NCBI RefSeq assembly: GCF_025642975.1 | Contig: NZ_JANZKJ010000005.1 | Span: 1 to 64,000, forward strand | Length of the DNA stretch: 64,000 nucleotides | Source: Pseudomonas sp. RIT-PI-S | GTDB lineage: Bacteria; Pseudomonadota; Gammaproteobacteria; Pseudomonadales; Pseudomonadaceae | Reading direction: 5' to 3' | In this document: in pieces, positions 44,883 through 54,264 of the stretch | How the letters are laid out: every line of letters begins with the position of its first letter | Numbering within the stretch: the first letter of the stretch is position 1 | Notes under the pieces: model-generated | The model's database searches: none | What the model saw: the letters and a program-made list of their open reading frames with translations, nothing else | Told to the model about the DNA's origin: nothing | Position numbers and translations under genes: made by a program

Positions 44883-45818
44883 CTAAATCTTCAAAATATC
44901 CTCTGAAGCGCTCTGGATCAGCCTTCTTAGGCTTGCGATATCCTGGCTTTGGCTACGTTCCTTAGCCCAGATCATGTCCAAAGTAAATCTCGGGAATCCC
45001 ATGGGTGGCTCACAGACCACTACGTTTTCAGGAACACGAAGCAGAGGAAGTAGTTTGGCCGGTAGGGCCAAGGTTGCGGGTACCGCCGAGATGATATTTA
45101 CGCACGCTTGATACCCGTTGGCCCTTACCAAAACCCGTCGAGATCTCCCGATTTTTTCGAGCCAGCCATCGACCATGTTTTTCTCAGAGAGCCAAGGTGT
45201 CGGGTAGACATGCGGTGAGGCACAGAACTCATCAAGGCTCATAACGCCCCCAGCACCTGGCTTGAGATAACTAGTTAGACAGAAGAACTCGTCGTTCAAA
45301 ATGGATTGCCACTCAAGTTCAGGATGTAGTTGGTGATACCCGGGACCGAAGCCTATGGCGATGTCGACATCACCAGAAATCAATCGATCGATGGGCAGGT
45401 CTCGGCTCAGCCGCTCTAAATGAAGTGACACATTCGTATGTGTTTTGGCTAGGGACTGCAAGCAACGCGGCAGGAGCAACAACTCGAAATGCTCAGGGGC
45501 GCAGACCTGCCACACCTTATTGACTGCCGCCGTCGGCCAACCCGTTTCCTCTTCCGCACAGCGGTTCACAGACTCGACGACCACGCGCAGATAAGGGGCG
45601 ATCTTTTCGGCCTTCGTTGTTGGGAGCAATGCCCCCTGAGCAGAAGCAAACAGCGTGTCATCGAAACACCCACGTAATCTTTTCAGGCAGTAGCTCACGG
45701 TAGGTTGGCTGATGTTCATCAGCTCAGCGGTTCGCTTGGCGCTACGCTGCTCAAGGAGATTCAAAAAAACGACGATGTCTTGCAGATCCAGTTGCTTGAG
45801 ATAATTGCTGTGCAGCAT
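44883..45818 (-). CDS. LysR-family regulator, NodD/LinR-like
   Basis: This 311-residue LysR protein starts at an ATG with AGGAGG upstream. The helix-turn-helix is QDIVVFLNLLEQRSAKRTAELMNISQPTVSYCLKRL and the effector domain follows (DIAIGFGPGYHQLHPELEWQSILNDEFF). It lies on the same strand 133 bases upstream of the TauD-like gene, which it probably regulates. Confidence 0.85.
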   Translation of the reverse strand: MLHSNYLKQLDLQDIVVFLNLLEQRSAKRTAELMNISQPTVSYCLKRLRGCFDDTLFASAQGALLPTTKAEKIAPYLRVVVESVNRCAEEETGWPTAAVNKVWQVCAPEHFELLLLPRCLQSLAKTHTNVSLHLERLSRDLPIDRLISGDVDIAIGFGPGYHQLHPELEWQSILNDEFFCLTSYLKPGAGGVMSLDEFCASPHVYPTPWLSEKNMVDGWLEKIGRSRRVLVRANGYQACVNIISAVPATLALPAKLLPLLRVPENVVVCEPPMGFPRFTLDMIWAKERSQSQDIASLRRLIQSASEDILKI

Positions 45819-45845
45819 TGGAAATTCCTCCTGAATTATCCATGG

Positions 45846-46352
45846 TTATTTGGTGGGAGCACCCTCGCCGGGTAGGCTCGACAGAACGGTCTTGAGAAGC
45901 TCGGCTAGTCCCTGACGCTGCTCAAACGTCAATGGTGCAAGAACGAGATTTTGAACCTCTGTATGTGTCCCGACCGCATCCTCAATCAGGGCTCTTCCCT
46001 TTACAGTAAGCGACACCTGCACGCTACGCCTGTCCTGAGCATCGACAATTCGCTCGACCATACCCGCGCCTTCTAGTCTGGCTAAGCGGTTGGTCATCGC
46101 ACCCGAAGTGACTAACAAAGATCGATACAGCTCAGTTGGAGTGAGTCGATAAGGCTCTCCGGATCGACGAAGAGTGGCCAGCACATCGAATTCTCCTTCC
46201 TTGAACCCGTACTGGGTCAAAGCCTCTGCCCTCAGACGCTCCAGGTGCTTCTGGATACGTACCATCCTCCCGAAGATCTCCATTGAGGATGTATCCACGC
46301 TGGGCATCGCTTTTGCCCACTGGGCCACCACAAAATCTACGTGATCTCTCAT
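45846..46352 (-). CDS. MarR-family repressor
   Basis: This 168-residue winged-helix regulator has FDVLATLRRSG, LTPTELYRSLLVTSGAMTNRLARLEGAGMVERIVDAQDRRSVQVSLTVKG, the classic MarR recognition region and wing. The ATG at 46352 has GGAGGAG just upstream and is preferred to an in-frame start 19 codons earlier. A CTTAACGTTAAG palindrome lies between this start and the divergent hydrolase/MFS genes, fitting repression of both. Confidence 0.87.
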   Translation of the reverse strand: MRDHVDFVVAQWAKAMPSVDTSSMEIFGRMVRIQKHLERLRAEALTQYGFKEGEFDVLATLRRSGEPYRLTPTELYRSLLVTSGAMTNRLARLEGAGMVERIVDAQDRRSVQVSLTVKGRALIEDAVGTHTEVQNLVLAPLTFEQRQGLAELLKTVLSSLPGEGAPTK

Positions 46353-46425
46353 AGCTCCTCCGTCCTTTGCTGGTAGACGCAATGCCATTTCCCAAGTCAC
46401 TTGGACCATACTGCTTTCCAGGTAT

Positions 46426-46437
46426 CTTAACGTTAAG
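46426..46437. promoter_or_regulatory. MarR-type operator palindrome
   Basis: CTTAACGTTAAG is a perfect 12-base palindrome, inside TAT-CTTAACGTTAAG-CTA. It lies 39 bases before the divergent hydrolase start and 74 bases before the MarR start. MarR regulators commonly bind such AT-rich palindromes in the gap between their own gene and the genes they control. Confidence 0.65.
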
Positions 46438-46476
46438 CTATCCTGTCGCTGAATGCAGTTTTACGAGAGAGCACTT

Positions 46477-47277
46477 ATGGCATTTTTCGATCACTGTGGA
46501 GACCGCTATTACTACTTCGATGCCGGATCTGGAGCACCGGTGTTGCTTCTCCATGGACTGAGTAACACTGGACGCGCATGGACGCCTCAAGTCGCTGAAA
46601 TGGTGCGCCTGGGCCACCGCGTCATTGTTCCAGATCTACTTGGGCATGGCGCATCAGGGCCGGTTGGAAGGAGGTTTACCGCGTACGAACAAGGCCAAGC
46701 GACATTAGCTCTGTTAGAGTTTTTAGGGTTGGAGAGCGCGGCCCTTGTCGGGTTGTCACTCGGAGGAATGGTCGCCTTGGAGGTGGCAACAATGTCCCCG
46801 GAGGCTGTCGACAAACTGATAGTTGCGGGGACATTCAGAACAATGGCCACGCCCAACCGACAACAAATGCTGAATGCTTGGATTGAGGCTCTTCGTCAAT
46901 CTGATGGGTGTCTCAAGCGCTTTAAATCGAGCTGGACTGATCTGGTCGGCAAGGCCTTCGCTGTCTCCCCACTGGGTATGGCCTGGTACCAGGCATGGCA
47001 TGCACAAGCAGCGATCCAAGACTCGCGTAACCAAATCAACTGGTGTGAGGGAATGAAGTTTTACGACGTAGGCCAGAAGCTTGGACTCGTCAACGCGCCA
47101 ACCCTTGTGCTGGCCGGAGCGGAAGACCCAATGAGCCCTATATCCGAATCCCGGGGAATTGCAGATCAGATCAGATGTGCAGTAGTCGGCGTGGTGCCTG
47201 GCAGTGGACATGTCTTCAACGTTTCCAGCGCTCATGAATTCAACCGTCGTACTAATGATTTTCTGCGAGGAAAATGA
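46477..47277 (+). CDS. Alpha/beta hydrolase, 3-oxoadipate-enol-lactonase/RutD-like
   Basis: This 266-residue hydrolase has HGLSNTGRAW oxyanion region, nucleophile Ser in GLSLGGMVA, Asp in AGAEDPMSP and His in GSGHVFNV. The wording resembles ring-product hydrolases such as PcaD and RutD but does not identify a substrate. The ATG at 46477 follows GAGAG; another ATG lies eight codons earlier. The stop lies one base before the MFS start, so the two genes form an operon under the MarR regulator. Confidence 0.75.
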   Translation: MAFFDHCGDRYYYFDAGSGAPVLLLHGLSNTGRAWTPQVAEMVRLGHRVIVPDLLGHGASGPVGRRFTAYEQGQATLALLEFLGLESAALVGLSLGGMVALEVATMSPEAVDKLIVAGTFRTMATPNRQQMLNAWIEALRQSDGCLKRFKSSWTDLVGKAFAVSPLGMAWYQAWHAQAAIQDSRNQINWCEGMKFYDVGQKLGLVNAPTLVLAGAEDPMSPISESRGIADQIRCAVVGVVPGSGHVFNVSSAHEFNRRTNDFLRGK

Positions 47278-47278
47278 C

Positions 47279-48436
47279 ATGGATAGTCGCCCATCGAGAA
47301 CGCTGATTGCTGCGTTGGCTCTATTAATAGGCATCAATCTGCGACCAATCATGGCCTCTATTGGCCCCCTACTTGGTATCCTCCAAAAAGACCTAGCCTT
47401 GACAAATACGCAAGCAAGCCTGCTGACCGCGCTTCCGGTGATGATGATGGGAGTGTTTGCGTTGGGAGGGCCTTGGCTACAAAGGCGGATAGGCGAAAAT
47501 AAAGGCGTAGCCATTGGCTTGCTGCTTATTGCCGCTGCAAGTGGGATAAGGGCTTGTGTCGACCACTCCTCGAGCCTGATCGCTACTGCTGCCTTGGGTG
47601 GGATAGGTATCGCTATCACACAAGCTTTGATGCCCGCATATATCAAGCGTATGTACCCGGAGAGCGCAGGTACGTTGATGGGACTCTTTACCACCGGTAT
47701 CATGGCAGGCGCGGCCATAGCATCCGCTGCCTCAGCACCAATTGCCGATCATGTCGGCTGGAGATTGACACTTGGCGTCCCGGCAATTCCCGCGATGATC
47801 ACCCTCGCCATTTGGGTGGGCTTTGCTGGCGACAAGCGAGCTCAGTGCAATCCCATGGCATTGCCAGCTAGAAATGTTCGAGCTTGGCTCCTCATGGCGT
47901 TTTTCGGCGTAGGAACTGGTGCATACACGTTGGTTCTAGCCTGGCTTCCACCCTACTACATCGAATTGGGCTGGCCAGCTGCCAATGCCGGGTATCTCTT
48001 GGGAGCACTTACGCTTACTGAGGTCGTTGCAGGTTTCATGGTTTCATCTTTGATCCATCGATTTCCTGATCGAAGAGCCCCGCTCGCCCTGGCCATATTT
48101 CTGGTGATCTTAGGACTAGGATGTTTGATCGGCGCGCCTCGTGAACTGGCAACACTTGCCACCATTCTTCTCGGGCTGGGAATTGGGGCATTGTTCCCGC
48201 TTTCCCTCATCGTGACTCTAGATCATGCTAAGTCCCCCGGGGAAGCCGGTTCATTGTTAGCATTCGTCCAAGGGGGAGGATATCTCATCGCTGGAACAAT
48301 GCCTTTCTTCGCCGGCGTTCTGCGAGATGAGATGGCTTCGCTTCGCCTTGTATGGGCAGGTATGGCCATCGGAGTAGCAGTACTTCTAATCCTCTGTAGG
48401 CGTTTCTCCCCAAAGAGAGCAGTGGCGCAGGCCTGA
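47279..48436 (+). CDS. MFS transporter, CynX/NimT type
   Basis: This 385-residue protein has 12 helices. The CynX/NimT pattern appears in LLIGINLRPIMASIGPLLG near the start and in repeated GIGIAITQALMPAYIKRMYPES and LGLGIGALFPLSLIV regions. ATG at 47279 has GAGG about eight bases upstream and sits one base after the hydrolase stop region. The family moves cyanate, nitroimidazoles and similar small molecules. Its stop is followed within five bases by an IS3 transposase remnant, so its 3' end adjoins an old insertion. Confidence 0.8.
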   Translation: MDSRPSRTLIAALALLIGINLRPIMASIGPLLGILQKDLALTNTQASLLTALPVMMMGVFALGGPWLQRRIGENKGVAIGLLLIAAASGIRACVDHSSSLIATAALGGIGIAITQALMPAYIKRMYPESAGTLMGLFTTGIMAGAAIASAASAPIADHVGWRLTLGVPAIPAMITLAIWVGFAGDKRAQCNPMALPARNVRAWLLMAFFGVGTGAYTLVLAWLPPYYIELGWPAANAGYLLGALTLTEVVAGFMVSSLIHRFPDRRAPLALAIFLVILGLGCLIGAPRELATLATILLGLGIGALFPLSLIVTLDHAKSPGEAGSLLAFVQGGGYLIAGTMPFFAGVLRDEMASLRLVWAGMAIGVAVLLILCRRFSPKRAVAQA

Positions 48437-48440
48437 CGCT

Positions 48441-48792
48441 GCCCTGGTGATCAAGGCATTGGATATGCCTATAAGCAGCGTGGCCGGCGTCAGAATGTGC
48501 TGTTTCACAGCGATTAGAGCAGCCAATACGGCAGCCGGAGTTTCCGCCAGGGACTATAGCGATACCGTTTCACACAGAGCATCAGTCGGCGGGGTAACTG
48601 CCATGACCACGCGCCAATGAGCGGTTTCGAAGCTTGAAAACTGAATGGATACCGACGGAGGTCTACATGAGCGCTTCGCCAGCTCAACAGGATATCGGCC
48701 GGTTCCTGATGGAACGATACAACTGGCGGCGACCGCATCAGTTCAATGTAGGCTTGGCGCCTGCCGTTCCTAAGAAAAACTTAACGCAGTAG
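48441..48792 (+). pseudogene. IS3-family transposase (OrfB) 3' remnant
   Basis: Reading the plus strand with two frame corrections gives LVIKALDM, AYKQRGRRQNVLFHSD, SSQYGSRSF, RYRFTQSISRRGNCHDHAPM, ERFRSLKTEWIPTE and IGRFLMERYNWRRPHQFN, ending at TAG. This is the C-terminal third of an IS3-type integrase (DDE domain). Two internal TAG stops and two single-base deletions (one before AYKQ, one before ERFRS) show that it is dead. It joins directly to the end of the MFS gene. Confidence 0.85.
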
Positions 48793-50231
48793 TTGACCAA
48801 CATACTTTGGTGGACGAGGAGGGTGCCGAGCATCGCTGGATTGGGCGAGCTTCGTAGACGTCATTCTGACCGCAGAGTCCATTCTCAATGGCTGGACGTG
48901 ATGTCAAGCTGAGGTGGGTAGTGACTGCTGTGATCAGGCTCGAGCAATGGAGGCGGATGAAAGCCCGGGCTGCACCCAACAGTAGGCGCATGCCATAGAG
49001 TTGGTTGGCGCTCTGCGTCAAGCTCGTGCCGGCCATGACCAGCTCCCAGGTAATCATGATCCGAGCAATCCATCTCCGAGACCGTCAACAGACGAGTTAT
49101 TTGACATTTAGAGGACTGTTCAATCGCATCGCCCGTGGCAGCAGATTTTCGGATGAGCTTGTAGAGGTCGAGATCCTTCGAATCAAATTTGGCGCAGGCC
49201 TTTTGCAGGCTGTTCTGGATAGGGGAGAGATTACAAAGAAAGAATTGGTAATTCGTAAGGCGGCTTTAAAACCATAGCGCGAAGCTCAAGCACCGGAACG
49301 ACTGCGTTGTGCTTGCCTCTGGTGCATTGGGTGTGTACGGATTGACTTCTTTGAGTTCAACGGAACACTCATCAGTGTTGCTTCAGTGTTGCTGGATGTG
49401 TTTCCCAGCCTTTCGGCTACCGCGCTCGGTCAAGTCCCGTCGTTTTTTGTCCTATCAATGCTCGTCTTAACAGGGGTACTGTTGATCGAGAGGGCGGCGA
49501 TGCTTTTCGCCGTTGCAAGAAACGAGGAAATTGTGAACGTCATCGATTCGCTGTGACGCGACGCCGTGAATGCATCTCCTTCAGAGCAGGTAGGCATGAT
49601 ACCTAGTCGATGATCAGCCACGGATTCACCACCAGTCATCCAGCCCGCGATGCGTGTCGCCGGCTGAGACTTCTGCTAATTAGCGGAGCGTATGCCTACC
49701 CTAGATTGGTGACTAGCTTGGACTTTAACCAATCACGAGTCAGATCAGGCACGCAGGCATTTCATCCACTGGCACCATTCGCGTGGCGGTTGCGAAGACT
49801 ACCCGTTTCACGGAATTGGGCCATGGGGTTAGGCATATGCAAATAGCACTAACATGTACGCCTTAGCTATGGATTATCCCTGAACCCGTGTGACGCTTTA
49901 TGCAAGTGAGGAGAATTCGTTCGTCTAGCGCATCCCTGTTAAAGCTTGCTTGTGATCGTTCGTTGTCTGGCGATCCACTACGCTGAGGCAATTATGAGTC
50001 TGTATCTCCTACGGCGGGGATTGTTTCATCACCGAGTAGGGATTCGTTAGGCGCAGCGAAATCAGGTCGGGAGACGGCAGGGTTACCATAGCTTCGGTGT
50101 CCGGCCAGAGCCCAGGGTAGAGCTGCGGTGATAATTTCCAGGGTAGTTCTAGGCCTGTCCAGGACCGGCGCCGTGTAAGGCTTTTGTGGGGTGCTTGATC
50201 TGGTACCGGAGATCAACCTCGGCATGATCAC
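48793..50231. other. Decayed intergenic region
   Basis: Only short frames occur here on either strand and none has a recognisable domain. A 90-codon plus-strand frame ending at 49277 contains a plausible protein-like end (EVEILRIKFGAGLLQAVLDRG), but its start reads into sequence with no ribosome-binding site. The region looks like eroded mobile or accessory DNA next to the IS3 remnant. I see no RNA gene and no strong repeats. Confidence 0.5.
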
Positions 50232-51108
50232 TTAAGCGTAATAGCGAGACAACGGCCAGCCAAAGAACGCGTCATCACCTCCGAAGATCCGATCATGCAA
50301 AACCCTAGATAGTCGACTCACCTGTTCAGGGTTACGATTCACGACCCGTGCATCGGGCTTTGCTGCCCTAGCTGTCGCCCGGCGCAGGACTGCGTTGGGA
50401 AACATATTCGACGCATGCTTCCGATTGTTGGCGATTTTTTCATCAAAAGCTCTGCGTGAGGATTTTGCCGCCTCCCAAGAAGAGGCAAGGGTGCTTTCCA
50501 ATGGAGTGGTTTCTATTAGGGATCGCATTACCTCCCGCGTTTTGGCTTCAGCTGTCATGTCCATGTTGTGGCGATACAATTGGTCCTCAGCGTACTGAAT
50601 GGCCTCGTCCTCTGCATTCTCTCGAATAATGGTGACGAGCGTTTCCTCATCACCAATACCAACTTCTGTGTCCAAGTCGGCTTCGAAGCTGTTCGAGTAG
50701 TTCCTTGGTGGGCATGGGGGTGGGATGAAGCTCATCTGCAGCAACGTTGGCCGACCACTTTGTGGCTTCTAACATATAGCGCACAGCGTCTTTGATATCT
50801 GATTTCCAGCGTTCAGTCCTGACCAACTTGATCACACCGCTTTTCCGTAACTGCGCGATGTAGCGAGCACATCCGTAACGGCTGTTGCTGAACTGCCCAA
50901 CTCGGGCAAGTGCACCTATCGAGGCAGCTGCGTGATCCTCGGACCATACGAGGGCAAGGAGCAAGATTTTTTCCCGCAAGCTCAGCCTGTCGTAGGGTAG
51001 CGCGGTGATCGCCCACTTGCCGTTGTAAGCGCTAATGCGCCTGCCATGGCATACCTTGCAAGGTAAGCGTACGGTAAATACGTCTTGCAAGCAGCCGCCG
51101 TGAGACAA
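50232..51108 (-). pseudogene. Frameshifted winged-helix-like hypothetical protein
   Basis: Two overlapping leftward frames read as one protein broken by a frameshift. The first (51108 to 50650) contains RLSLREKILLLALVWSEDHAAASIGALARVG and RYIAQLRKSGVIKLVR, a winged-helix-like pattern, and runs to PTKELLEQL. The second (50744 to 50232) continues with EADLDTEVGIGDEETLVTIIRENAEDEAIQYAED. Joining them near 50690 gives a smooth protein of about 290 residues. Function unknown. Two separate overlapping genes cannot be ruled out. Confidence 0.5.
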
Positions 51109-51140
51109 GTGACGATGTCACATGTTGCCCACTCTAGCGG

Positions 51141-52046
51141 CTAATCAAAATAGGGTTCCAATACACTCTCAATCCAAGTCATGAAGGCCCGGACGCGCTT
51201 GGAAAGGTTACGCCGATGCGCGACTACGAGCGAAGCCGACAGTGGCTCTGGTCGTAGATCGGGCAGAATTTCCACCAGATCGCCGCTTTTGATGTGGTGC
51301 GCAAGGGCCAAATAACCGGCCTGAATCAGTCCAATCCCCGCTAGGCCCGCAGCATGATAGGTCTGCACGTTATTCACTTGAATCGCCCCTGGCAATGCAA
51401 GTGATGCGTAGCTATCACCCTCCGGATATTCCCAACCAGCGAGTCGGGCGCCGAGTGTCGGCGTGTAGTGAACCATCTGGTGACCCTGGATGAGGAGGTC
51501 GTCGAGTGTTTGCGGTACGCCGTACTTTGCCAGATAGCCTGGACTCGCCACGTTCATCATGCGCAGTTTGCCGAGCGAGCGGGCGATCAGTCTGTCGTCC
51601 AAGATCGGCCCGAGACGAATCACGCAATCAAACCCTTCTTGAACCAGATCGACACGGCGATCCGTGCTGGATAGTTCCAGCTCCAACTCAGGATTGGCCT
51701 TGATTAGTTGCGGCAGAGCGGGAATCACGACGGTCTTTGCCAACTCAGTCGGCATATCTACGCGCAACCTTCCCCTCAGAGGGGCACCGCTGTTCGCGAA
51801 CATGGACTGCACGTCCTGAGCTTCGGCCAGCAGGTCACGAGCACGTGCATAGAAACTACGACCGTCTTCGGTCAATTGCACGCTGCGTGTTGTTCTGTGC
51901 AGGAGGGTCGCGCCCATCTCCCGTTCCAGCTCACGAATCACCGTCGACACCCGCCCCTTCTGGATTCCCAGGCTTTCAGCGGCCCGCGTGAAACTCATCA
52001 TTTCCGCAACGCGGGCAAAAATCATAAGTGCCTGAAGATTGGGCAT
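51141..52046 (-). CDS. LysR-family regulator
   Basis: This 301-residue LysR protein has the DNA-binding domain LMIFARVAEMMSFTRAAESLGIQKGRVSTVIRELE and an effector domain with VDMPTELAKTVVIPALPQLI. It is divergent from the flavodoxin/aldo-keto reductase/DUF1330 genes, which it likely controls through the 114-base gap. Confidence 0.87.
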   Translation of the reverse strand: MPNLQALMIFARVAEMMSFTRAAESLGIQKGRVSTVIRELEREMGATLLHRTTRSVQLTEDGRSFYARARDLLAEAQDVQSMFANSGAPLRGRLRVDMPTELAKTVVIPALPQLIKANPELELELSSTDRRVDLVQEGFDCVIRLGPILDDRLIARSLGKLRMMNVASPGYLAKYGVPQTLDDLLIQGHQMVHYTPTLGARLAGWEYPEGDSYASLALPGAIQVNNVQTYHAAGLAGIGLIQAGYLALAHHIKSGDLVEILPDLRPEPLSASLVVAHRRNLSKRVRAFMTWIESVLEPYFD

Positions 52047-52160
52047 TGTTCACCAATTAGATAACAGTGCGTTCAGATTCGGATGATTTATAACTCATTT
52101 TTGACTCAGTAGAGTAGCTCTCAGGTTGTCCACAACTCCAGAACATGTAAGGGAGCGCTC

Positions 52161-52757
52161 ATGAACTCAACTTCCACGCCAATCCGAACTGTCATCATTT
52201 ATCACTCAGGCTACGGCCACACCTTACGAATGGCAGCTGCCGTCGCCGAAGGTGCTGGCACCGACTCTGTATTGGTTGCAATCGACCCCGAGGGCAATAT
52301 CCCCGACGATGCCTGGCAAATACTCGCAGGCGCAGACGCAATCGTCTTCGGTTCGCCTACCTACATGGGCGGCCCTAGCTGGCAGTTCAAGAAATTTGCA
52401 GACGCCTCTTCCAAGCCCTGGTTCGAAGGCGCATGGCAAAACAAAATCTTTGGCGGCTTCACCAATAGCGCGAGCATCAACGGCGACAAGCTCAATACAC
52501 TTGAGTATTTCTTCCTGCTCTCTGGGCAGCACGCCGGGATCTGGGTTGGTCTGGACATCAAACCCGCGAACGTCAAGGCGTCGAAACGCGACGATTTGAA
52601 CCGCATGGGTTCTTACATCGCACCCATGGCGCAGACGCCTGCGGATGCCTCTCCCGAAGAGATGTCATCGGGAGATCTGGAGACAGCGCGTCTGTATGGC
52701 GCGCGCGTCGCATTGATTGCCGGACAGTTCCGAGCTGGTAAATCTCAGTCTGTCTGA
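52161..52757 (+). CDS. Flavodoxin-fold NAD(P)H:quinone oxidoreductase-like protein (WrbA type)
   Basis: This 198-residue protein has a flavodoxin fold: the FMN phosphate loop is IYHSGYGHTLRMA, followed by VFGSPTYMGGPSWQFKKFAD and FGGFTNSASINGDKLNTL. WrbA-type enzymes reduce quinones by two electrons. ATG has AGGGAG seven bases upstream. First of a three-gene redox group controlled by the divergent LysR gene. Confidence 0.83.
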   Translation: MNSTSTPIRTVIIYHSGYGHTLRMAAAVAEGAGTDSVLVAIDPEGNIPDDAWQILAGADAIVFGSPTYMGGPSWQFKKFADASSKPWFEGAWQNKIFGGFTNSASINGDKLNTLEYFFLLSGQHAGIWVGLDIKPANVKASKRDDLNRMGSYIAPMAQTPADASPEEMSSGDLETARLYGARVALIAGQFRAGKSQSV

Positions 52758-52828
52758 AGTCCACTCGCGCCGACGATACTGGCCCGCTGCTGTGCTCATT
52801 TTCATCCATCGATCTCGGAGGAGAAGTC

Positions 52829-53893
52829 ATGAAATACAAGCGACTTGGCCGTACGGGCCTGTATGTATCCGAGCTGTGCCTGGGCACGATGACACTCGGT
52901 GGTAATGCTGACGCGGGTATGTGGGCTGCAATCGGCGCGGTTGAACAGGGCGAAGCCAACAGGTTGATCGCCCACGCTCTGGCGCAAGGGATCAACTTCA
53001 TAGACACCGCCGATATTTATTCTTTCGGTCAGTCGGAGCGCATCTTGGGCCAGGCATTGAGAGATCTCGGCGTGCCACGCAGAGAGGTTGTGCTGGCTAC
53101 CAAAACTGCGGGCGTAATGGGCTCTAATCCCAACGATCAAGGGGCATCGCGCGGTCATATCATGGATTCTGTGCAGCGAAGCCTAGAACGCCTTCAGGTC
53201 GATCATATTGACCTTTACCAGATTCACGCCAGTGATCCTGTGACCCCTATAGAAGAAACGCTGCGGGCCCTGGACGACCTAACGCGTCAAGGGCTAGTCC
53301 GTTATGTCGGCGTTTCAAATTGGCACGCGGGCAAGATCGGCAAAGCGCTAGGGCTGAGCGCAGCACTTAATGCCACACGCTTTGAGACGCTTCAGGCCTA
53401 TTACTCCATTGCCGGACGTGACGTGGAGCGCGAATTGGTGCCGCTTGTCATTGAAGAGCAGATGGGGCTACTCGTGTGGTCGCCTCTTGCGGGGGGACTG
53501 CTTTCGGGGAAGTTCGGCCCTGGAGCATCAACCGAGGAGGGGGCGCGGCGCAGTAATTTCGACTTTCCACCCGTCGATCTGAATCGGGCTTGGGCCTGCG
53601 TCGCAGAAATGCGCGCCATCGGCGATGCGCGCGGTATTTCCGTCGCAAGAGTGGCGCTCGCTTGGTTGCTGGCCAAACCCCATGTCACGAGCGTCATCAT
53701 CGGCGCCAAAAGGATTGACCAGTTGGAAGATAACCTGGATGCAGTCAATGTCGTTCTTAAGGACGAGGAGCTGGCGCGTCTGGAGGCAGTAAGTGCTTTA
53801 CCTCCCTACTACCCCGGTTGGATGGTCGATCACCAGGATGCCAGCAGGCGACCTGTACCTTTCAGGCCGTTGGCGTCGAAGCAGAGCCAGTAG
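52829..53893 (+). CDS. Aldo/keto reductase
   Basis: This 354-residue TIM-barrel oxidoreductase has the AKR signatures GRTGLYVSELCLGTMTLGG, catalytic Asp/Tyr in FIDTADIYSFGQSE, Lys in LATKTAG and His in LYQIHASDP, and the NADPH-binding end ARVALAWLLAKPHVTSVIIGAKRIDQLEDNL. It should reduce aldehydes or ketones with NADPH. ATG has GGAGGAG six bases upstream. Between the flavodoxin and DUF1330 genes. Confidence 0.88.
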   Translation: MKYKRLGRTGLYVSELCLGTMTLGGNADAGMWAAIGAVEQGEANRLIAHALAQGINFIDTADIYSFGQSERILGQALRDLGVPRREVVLATKTAGVMGSNPNDQGASRGHIMDSVQRSLERLQVDHIDLYQIHASDPVTPIEETLRALDDLTRQGLVRYVGVSNWHAGKIGKALGLSAALNATRFETLQAYYSIAGRDVERELVPLVIEEQMGLLVWSPLAGGLLSGKFGPGASTEEGARRSNFDFPPVDLNRAWACVAEMRAIGDARGISVARVALAWLLAKPHVTSVIIGAKRIDQLEDNLDAVNVVLKDEELARLEAVSALPPYYPGWMVDHQDASRRPVPFRPLASKQSQ

Positions 53894-53976
53894 CTATAAC
53901 CCAATAGCCGCGACGCAGGCGGCTGTATTGAACGCCCTGCGTTGAATTGAATATACCCATTGAAAGAGAGGCAAGC

Positions 53977-54264
53977 ATGCCAAAAGGATACCTGATCGGG
54001 CACGTGAGCATTTCGGATGCAACGGCCTACGCCGCTTATGCAAAAGCCGCAGGCGATGCAATGCGACCTTTCAACCCGAAGGTTATTGCAGGAGGACAGT
54101 ATGAAAACCTCGAAGGTGCAGCCCATGAGCGGCATATGATATTCGAGTTCGATTCGTTCGCCGACGCTAAACGCTTCTATGAAAGCGCAGAATACCAAGC
54201 GGCCAAGGCCCTGCGCGTGGGTGTTGCGACTGGAACATTTGTCATACTCGAAGGGGTTTCTTAA
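53977..54264 (+). CDS. DUF1330-family protein
   Basis: This 95-residue protein has the DUF1330 pattern GYLIGHVSISDATAYAAYAKAAGDAM, PKVIAGGQYENLEG and IFEFDSFADAKRFYESAEYQ, an EthD/dimeric ferredoxin-like fold. Its biochemical role is unknown. ATG at 53977 has AGAGAGG five bases upstream. The last codons abut the IS66 element, whose transposase end overlaps the stop codon by four bases on the other strand. Confidence 0.82.
   Translation: MPKGYLIGHVSISDATAYAAYAKAAGDAMRPFNPKVIAGGQYENLEGAAHERHMIFEFDSFADAKRFYESAEYQAAKALRVGVATGTFVILEGVS

Noticed and set aside
48770..49057. 95-codon reverse frame beside the IS3 remnant
   Set aside because: Partly opposite the transposase remnant and without family features; treated as decayed DNA.
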